The notes under the pieces were generated by a model that was not told the origin of the DNA, ran no database searches, and saw nothing but the letters and a program-made list of their open reading frames with translations. The translations under genes were made by a program, and so were the position numbers. 64,000 nucleotides of DNA from the NCBI RefSeq assembly GCF_030272615.1, contig NC_081406.1:243407218-243471217 (forward strand), given 5' to 3'. Shown here one piece after another: positions 58,382 through 64,000 of the stretch (its first letter is position 1; each line of letters opens with the position of its first letter). This stretch comes from Cryptomeria japonica (Eukaryota > Streptophyta > Pinopsida > Cupressales > Cupressaceae).

Positions 58382-58845
58382 AACAAATTTGGTACGAATG
58401 AAGGTGAAATTTCCGCCCTTCCAAGTTTGGATTTCATAAAATTAAAATGGTGCAAACAAAACACGAAATCAACTTGGTATGAATGGAGGAAAAATTTCCG
58501 CCCTTCCAAGTTGGGATTTCATGAAATGAAAGTGGTATGAATAAAACACAGAATGAACTTAGTACGAATGAAGGTGAAATTTCCGCACTTCAAGTTTGAG
58601 ATTTCATGAAATGAAGGTGGTACGAACAAAACACAAAATGAACTTGGTACAAATGAAGGTGAAAATTCCGCCCTTTGAGTTTGAGATTTCATGAAATGAA
58701 GGTGAAAATTCCGCCCTTTGAGTTTGAGATTTCATGAAATGAAGGTGGTACAAATGAAACACAAAATCAACTTGGTATGAATGGAGGTAAAATTTTCGCC
58801 CTTCCAAGTTGAGATTTCATGAAATGAACTTGGTACAATTGAAAG
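58382..58845. repeat. 85-bp tandem repeat, about 5.5 copies
   Basis: The unit starts 'aacttggtacgaatgaaggt' and contains 'aatttccgcccttccaagtt' and 'gagatttcatgaaatgaa'. Starts at 58471, 58556 and 58641 give a period of 85. The next start at 58769 is 128 away because a 43-base part (from 'gaaggtgaaaattccgccct') is duplicated inside one copy. Confidence 0.85.
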
Positions 58846-61258
58846 GGAAAATGCCGATTTGCTTAAAGAGATTGATACTTGATAAAGTCAAAATTATTTT
58901 GTGTGAAAAAAAGACAAGTTGGCTACTAATATGAAGGAAGCACCCAACAGATAACAATAAAACAATTTATTTATGATGCAAATCGGCCCAAATGAGGAAA
59001 GGACACATCCTTTCATCAAGCACTTATAAATAAAGATGCTTTCAAATTCATTTAACCATCATTCCAAGCAATCAAACAATTTCAAATCGGATCTGCACTT
59101 CTAGACAACAAATTTTATTAAGGCAACGATTTTGCATTTATCATTTGATCATTGCATTTGATAAAAATATATGTAAAGGAGATGATTTTTATCAGACTAA
59201 CGCTTCTTCATCCTAAGGAACAATAATTTCTTGATCAAGGAAGGCGATTTTGGAAGACAAATTGGGAAGAAGACATTTTTATCCATTTTGAAGGAAATCA
59301 GGGCAAAATTTAATAAAAATTCACATAGCACCAGACATGAAAATAACTTGGAAATCAAAGATGCAAACCTAATTCATAAATCAGACTTGAGATAGTCATT
59401 TCTAGAATTAGTAATAATTGAGCAAGGGATGATATATATATATATTCTTTAGAGGCTTTTCAAATATTGCTTCTCATTTGTAATTATTCTTTAAGGAAGT
59501 TTTCTTGTTTTGTAGGTCTGATACAACATGATGAAGTCAGAACCCCAAAATATAAAGGAAATATCATACAATCATACCAAGGTAGATCAACATTGTGAGG
59601 AGTTCATCACATTCAAGGGGTTCATCAAATATCAAGGATTGACATCAAAAGTCACGACATCTGGAGCCAAATAAGACCAATATGAAGGACTTAGGTTCAA
59701 CATCAAGACAATATCGAGGCAAGGTTCACACTATAAGGAGGTGATGGAAAATCAAGGATTCCACAACATGAGGTCTAAGCTCTTGAATATGGGAAGATCA
59801 ATCATCATCATCATCATCACATTGAGCAAACTGAATAATGTTTTGTATCAAGAGATATTGTTCAAACACTTTGTGTTGATCTATCAAGTCTACAACTACA
59901 AATTGGGATGGCATACTAGTCACCACTCAACCAATCAAGAGATTCCACATCAGTATGTCCGGATGCAATGCACCCGACTCATCTTATGGAGACACAAACT
60001 TTGAGATACCTACCCCTTTTTTCTATTGGTTCACATTCAATATTGAACCTAAATGTAATTTTATCATTGATCAGAGGGAGTTGTTTTAATAAACCCTAAT
60101 TAGGGTTTCCATCTTGTAATCTTGGCCATTGATTTGCGAATCAATCTGAGCCATTAGTTGTAAAGAGCTATCAATATAAGGCTCAATTTTCTCATTTTTA
60201 AATGGTTAATAGAAGACAAAAGAGTAGAGTAATAGATAATAGTTTATAGATAGCAATCAATAGTTACATCATTAGGATAGAAGTTAGATTAGGAGAAGGC
60301 AAAGATTGTTGCCAAGACTTTGTTGTAAAGAGAATATGATTTCATTGAAGCTATGGTGAATTTGATGTGTTATTTCAATAATTTGCATGGTATCTAGTTC
60401 TCAACTCATTTTCATGATTGTTTAGATGAATGAAAGAACTATGTGCATGATCAATGGTGAAATTCTTATATCCATACCACTAGTAGTTTTCTGATTGTAA
60501 GTTTTCCTTGTGTGGTCAACTGGAATCCTTAAATAAGATTAAATTCAATTGCTATTCACACTTTGATATGCATTCCCTTGATGGTATCCTTGTTGTTTAT
60601 AGTGATTTGAACATCATGTACTTACCTTAGAAGATCTCACAAAGCTTTGTGTAGTTGTTGCTTTCCATGTCAAAGCAAGGCTTAGTTGAGTTTCAACAAA
60701 TATTGTCCATCATTCCTACATTATTAGGATTAGATTAACTTCTCAAATCTTATCTCTTTTGCTATTTTATTTTCCAAGCAGGTAGTTAGAATCTAGGTTC
60801 CAGCAACATCCAAACGTTCAACATTCAAGTACTCAACACAAGTCCCCTTAGATTACCGACAATAATGTTATCGACCAATTGAGCTATCCAAATGTCAAGA
60901 CCTGACTATAGAAACCTTGGAGTCATCTTGGTTGATCATATATTTTAGCAACCAAGAATATTTTGATCAAGAGGATAGAATATATTTGGTATTTTATTAT
61001 GTGTTTTAAGTGCCTAAAAAACACATCAATAGAATGCTTTTTCTCTTGTTGTGTATTGTAAGTAGAAAGAAAGAACTGTGAAGAAAAGAAGAAGAGAAGA
61101 GGCTTTATTGAAAAGAAATTCTCTCTGACTGAAAGATAGAACCGATTTTAAATTGCACCTCTAATCTGCATGCTAATGTTGAACTCTTCCTAAACTGATG
61201 GTCACTTGTATTTTTTTCTCCTCAATTTTCATTATGAAGCCTTCCTTGGTCATACATG
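58846..61258. other. Unassigned; LTR-like block around 59990-60480
   Basis: There is no convincing ORF. The block near 60000-60480 has an LTR texture: a telomere-like palindrome AAACCCTAATTAGGGTTT at 60091-60108, then 'ggccattgatttgcgaatc', a TATA-like 'caatataaggctc', and 'ttgttgtaaagagaa'. A TATAAATA lies at about 59026. No ends or duplications were found, so I do not define an element. Confidence 0.3.
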
Positions 61259-61266
61259 ATAGAAAG

Positions 61267-62218
61267 CTATGTTCCACAGGGATGCATCCCCTGCATTTTT
61301 TTCCTCGTACCTGCACTAGGGGCGAAATGGGGACATGAGAATTTGTCGTTTCCTAAGAGTCCCCTTTTTGGCAAATTCACCAGGGACATTTTGAGGATGA
61401 CTATTGGGAAGTAGGGGATGGCAGGGGACGACCAGTTGTCCCTGGGATAATTGACCGTCCCCTACAACCTAGAAAAATTTCAAGTCCAATTTTTTTTTTA
61501 AAAAACACATTTTTAATTTATAAAAGAGGTTCGATTGGCTCCAACAAGACCCTAAATAAATAGTAAAATATAAAAAATCTTAATCTAATGCATAAAACAA
61601 ACAAAAGGAATAAAAATACACTCATTTTGACATTTGCAAAATAAGAAAAGAGTAGGAAGAAGCAGTTGGTTAAGGAGTGAACAACATGTTACTCAAATAG
61701 AGACTCTAGCTCTGATCTTGATTTAGACTCTTAGTCTTAGACCTACCATGTGCTGATTATGGACAACCATATATTTTCTTAGTTTATCTTGACACTATGA
61801 TATACAATTGATTATGGACTTCTATGTTTTAACTTTTATATTTACAGTTTATGTCATCTCATAGTTATGGATGTTTAATATTTAATATTTATCATTTTAT
61901 TTCTATTATGAATGTTTATGACATATGTTTGCTGGCAATGATTGATAAAAGCATTTGAATTTTGGTAAAATGTTTGTCAATTATCTTGTGAAATATCAAT
62001 TCAAGTCTAATGCAATGTATTAATGTCTATGATGAATGCTTTACAATTGTTATGATATGCATATTTTAAATTTCTCTATATTTGTAAAAAAAACCCTATT
62101 TTTTTAACAGTCGTCCCCTGTCACCCCCCCCTGAAAAATGAACCAAAATTACCCCTGTATCAAAAACACGTCTCGATGTCCCCTACCATCCCCATCCCTG
62201 AAACTCCATGGAACACAG
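61267..62218. mobile_element. hAT-like nonautonomous DNA transposon, 952 bp
   Basis: A perfect 8-base duplication ATAGAAAG flanks the element (61259-61266 and 62219-62226). The ends are imperfect inverted repeats: CTATGTTCCACAGGGATG at the left, and CTGTGTTCCATGGAGTTTCA followed by GGGATGGGGATGG as the reverse complement of the right. An 8-base target duplication is the hAT signature. The subterminal regions are full of GGGGAC/GTCCCC words in both orientations. There is no transposase, so it depended on one elsewhere. Confidence 0.85.
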
Positions 62219-62226
62219 ATAGAAAG

Positions 62227-63116
62227 TCATGAAAAAGGGCTTAAAACTGCTTCAAACTAATGTTTGGTGGGCCCAAAACTTGCCACAACTGGTGTACCAC
62301 CCACGTGGGGTCTTAAACTAAGCCAAAATTGTTGCATTCACCTCTTTCACTCCTCCTTTTGGGCCCCAAACTAATATTGCATGATCTGATCAACTATTTA
62401 CGTGTCTCCCTTGAATGGTTGCATGATCAAATTAACTAATGCTTAATCCATGTGATTCCTATCTTCAACTTGTTGCAAATCTCTTTTTCTATTCTTTCTA
62501 TGACTATCACCTATCCATTCACCAGATTGTGCTCTTTTGTGACAATGAACACAGAAATATCATCACACAATGAAATTCACTCATTGACTGTCATACATGA
62601 CCCTTATTGCACAATTTCATTGTTCTTGATAACAATGATAAGGAGCCTCTTTTGCCACTATCCTTTGATTTCCTTAGGACTGTCCTTCATAGGTTCTTTT
62701 CCATAAGCCTTTGACTATATTTTCATTGTTAAAATTGTCCTTTATGGTTGTTTTGAAAATACTTTATCATTGACAAAACGATTGCATCTCCTATCTGTGC
62801 AAGGAATTAGTCATAAATGATGCTTATTCCTTATGTTTTTGATAGTTTGCCTATGCATTATACTTGTCTATAAGAACCGTGTTAAGGTCTTTACACAAAT
62901 CATTTGAAATCCTAAGTCTATACACATTGTTTGATTTCTATATTCTTGAATTCTCACCGTCATATGAATGTTTCATGTGGTTTCATTGAATAAAATTGAC
63001 CCTGTCCTTTTAAATGATGGCATCCATAAGGTTTCATTAAGGTCATTGTGGTTGTATGGAGACTCATTTTCTCTTGGGAAACTCTACCACTAAATAGTGC
63101 TTAGATGACTTGGTGG
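62227..63116. other. Unassigned intergenic sequence
   Basis: AT-rich, with short unconvincing frames, the largest an 84-codon plus frame at 62452-62706 of hydrophobic low-complexity character. No domain or RNA gene seen. Confidence 0.3.
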
Positions 63117-64000
63117 TGCGTTGGCAACAACAATGAAGGAAAACTCAGAGTGGGGGGGGGGGGTGTGTGGTGAATCAGTTTTCACCAGATTAAACAGTTT
63201 AAGCACAATCTCAGATTTCAACCAACTATAACAAGAATAAAGATAAAGACAATAACAACAATAAACACATAACACCAAGATTTTGATGTGGAAAACTTGG
63301 TTAAGGGAAAAACCACAGTGGGAACCTACCCATAATAAGATGATACTCTGCAGTAGTTTGTGTAAATAATAAAATTGGGAATGCACATTCATTCAGGCAC
63401 ACTGCTTAGAGCTCACTACTCAAAATACAATGAACAAAAAGGCTCCAACCCTCAGGGAAGGTTCACTACCTTACAATAATATTCAGACTACAATCTAGAT
63501 TACATGAACTGCAAAGATAGAATCTGCTAATGCCTGATGACAGTTCTGGTTAAGCTCATTTGTCTACCCTGCAACAATATTTGCTCAATACACCATACCA
63601 AAGGATAAATTATCTTATGCACACATACACCACTCTCTGATAATGAAGACACCACATCGACACCCAAATTACATGAGTATAACACCTATTTATATAGATC
63701 ATCAACCTTGACTGCAAGGTCGACCAAACCCTCAATTACAAAATTATATTGCATGATACATGATTCAACTACCAGACCAATACAATGCCATAGACGACAT
63801 AGCATGGACCTAAATCAAATATCCAAACACGCATCACCACTGGAAATCTCGCCAAGATCAACCACTACACACTACACCACCAAAAATACTGCATAACACG
63901 AATAATATCACCAGATGAACAAAATCACCAAAATCGCGGACAAGGATCGATGTGGACCAACAAAACAAATAGGACACGATCAAGAAACACCAACAAGCAT
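63117..64000 (-). repeat. LTR of the element 2 family, running off the window
   Basis: The minus strand from 64000 to 63117 matches the 3' two-thirds of the element 2 LTR: 'cccactgtggtttttccctt', 'aaatcttggtgttatg', 'gattcacc' plus a long C-run (a G-run at about 63151-63163 here), and ...GTTGCCAACG-CA. No primer site lies to its left, so it is either the left-hand 3' LTR of a minus-strand element or a solo LTR. The rest is outside the window. Confidence 0.8.

Noticed and set aside
57864-58424. 186-codon minus-strand frame as a possible gene
   Set aside because: It lies in the diverged part of the 85-bp tandem array, is hydrophobic low-complexity, and repeats its own opening (MEGRKF..LHSYQ) in a second frame at 58604-58807.
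60091-60108. Interstitial telomere tract
   Set aside because: Only one telomere-type repeat lies in each orientation; there is no array.

Overview
This window looks like intergenic DNA from a large, repeat-packed seed-plant nuclear genome. It is AT-rich and contains no intact host gene that I can support. Almost everything recognisable is a transposable element or a decayed relic: Ty1/copia LTR retrotransposons with plant-type initiator-Met tRNA primer sites, a 5'-truncated plant LINE with an RNase H domain, TIR DNA transposon remnants, LTR fragments that are probably Ty3/gypsy-type, and pentatricopeptide-repeat (PPR) pseudogene pieces. A gymnosperm, perhaps a conifer, would fit the density of old nested elements, but that is inference only.

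Layout. Bases 1-6344 hold an AC-rich stretch, an LTR fragment, a possible CACTA terminus and an unidentified minus-strand coding relic. Bases 6350-14098 are a nearly intact copia element (element 1, TSD CAAAG) inserted into that relic, which resumes at 14104-15286. Bases 15290-29800 hold LTR relics, two PPR pseudogene patches (about 24155-24700 and 27740-27911) and a 58-bp tandem array.

Bases 29818-49384 are a nested stack. The host is an old minus-strand copia element (element 3). Inside it are: element 5, a noncoding minus-strand element with LTRs of only about 80 bp (30525-36826), which itself contains element 4 (31608-35364, TSD ATCAT); a plus-strand copia element (element 2, 38663-45766, TSD CCCTA) inserted in element 3's integrase; and a roughly 1.06-kb TIR element (47910-48968) inserted in element 3's right LTR.

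Bases 49885-51323 are a solo LTR of the element 1 family (TSD CCTTC). Bases 52660-56814 are a LINE bounded by TTGATTCCA, with an unfamiliar extra reading frame downstream of RNase H that starts in an ATGA overlap. Bases 58382-58845 are an 85-bp tandem array. Bases 61267-62218 are a hAT-like nonautonomous element with an 8-bp TSD. Bases 63117-64000 are a minus-strand LTR of the element 2 family that runs off the window.

No functional pathway is encoded. The best leads for novelty are the extra LINE ORF, the unidentified minus-strand coding relic split by element 1, and the short-LTR element 5. All coordinates and motifs were read by eye. LTR identities were not computed.
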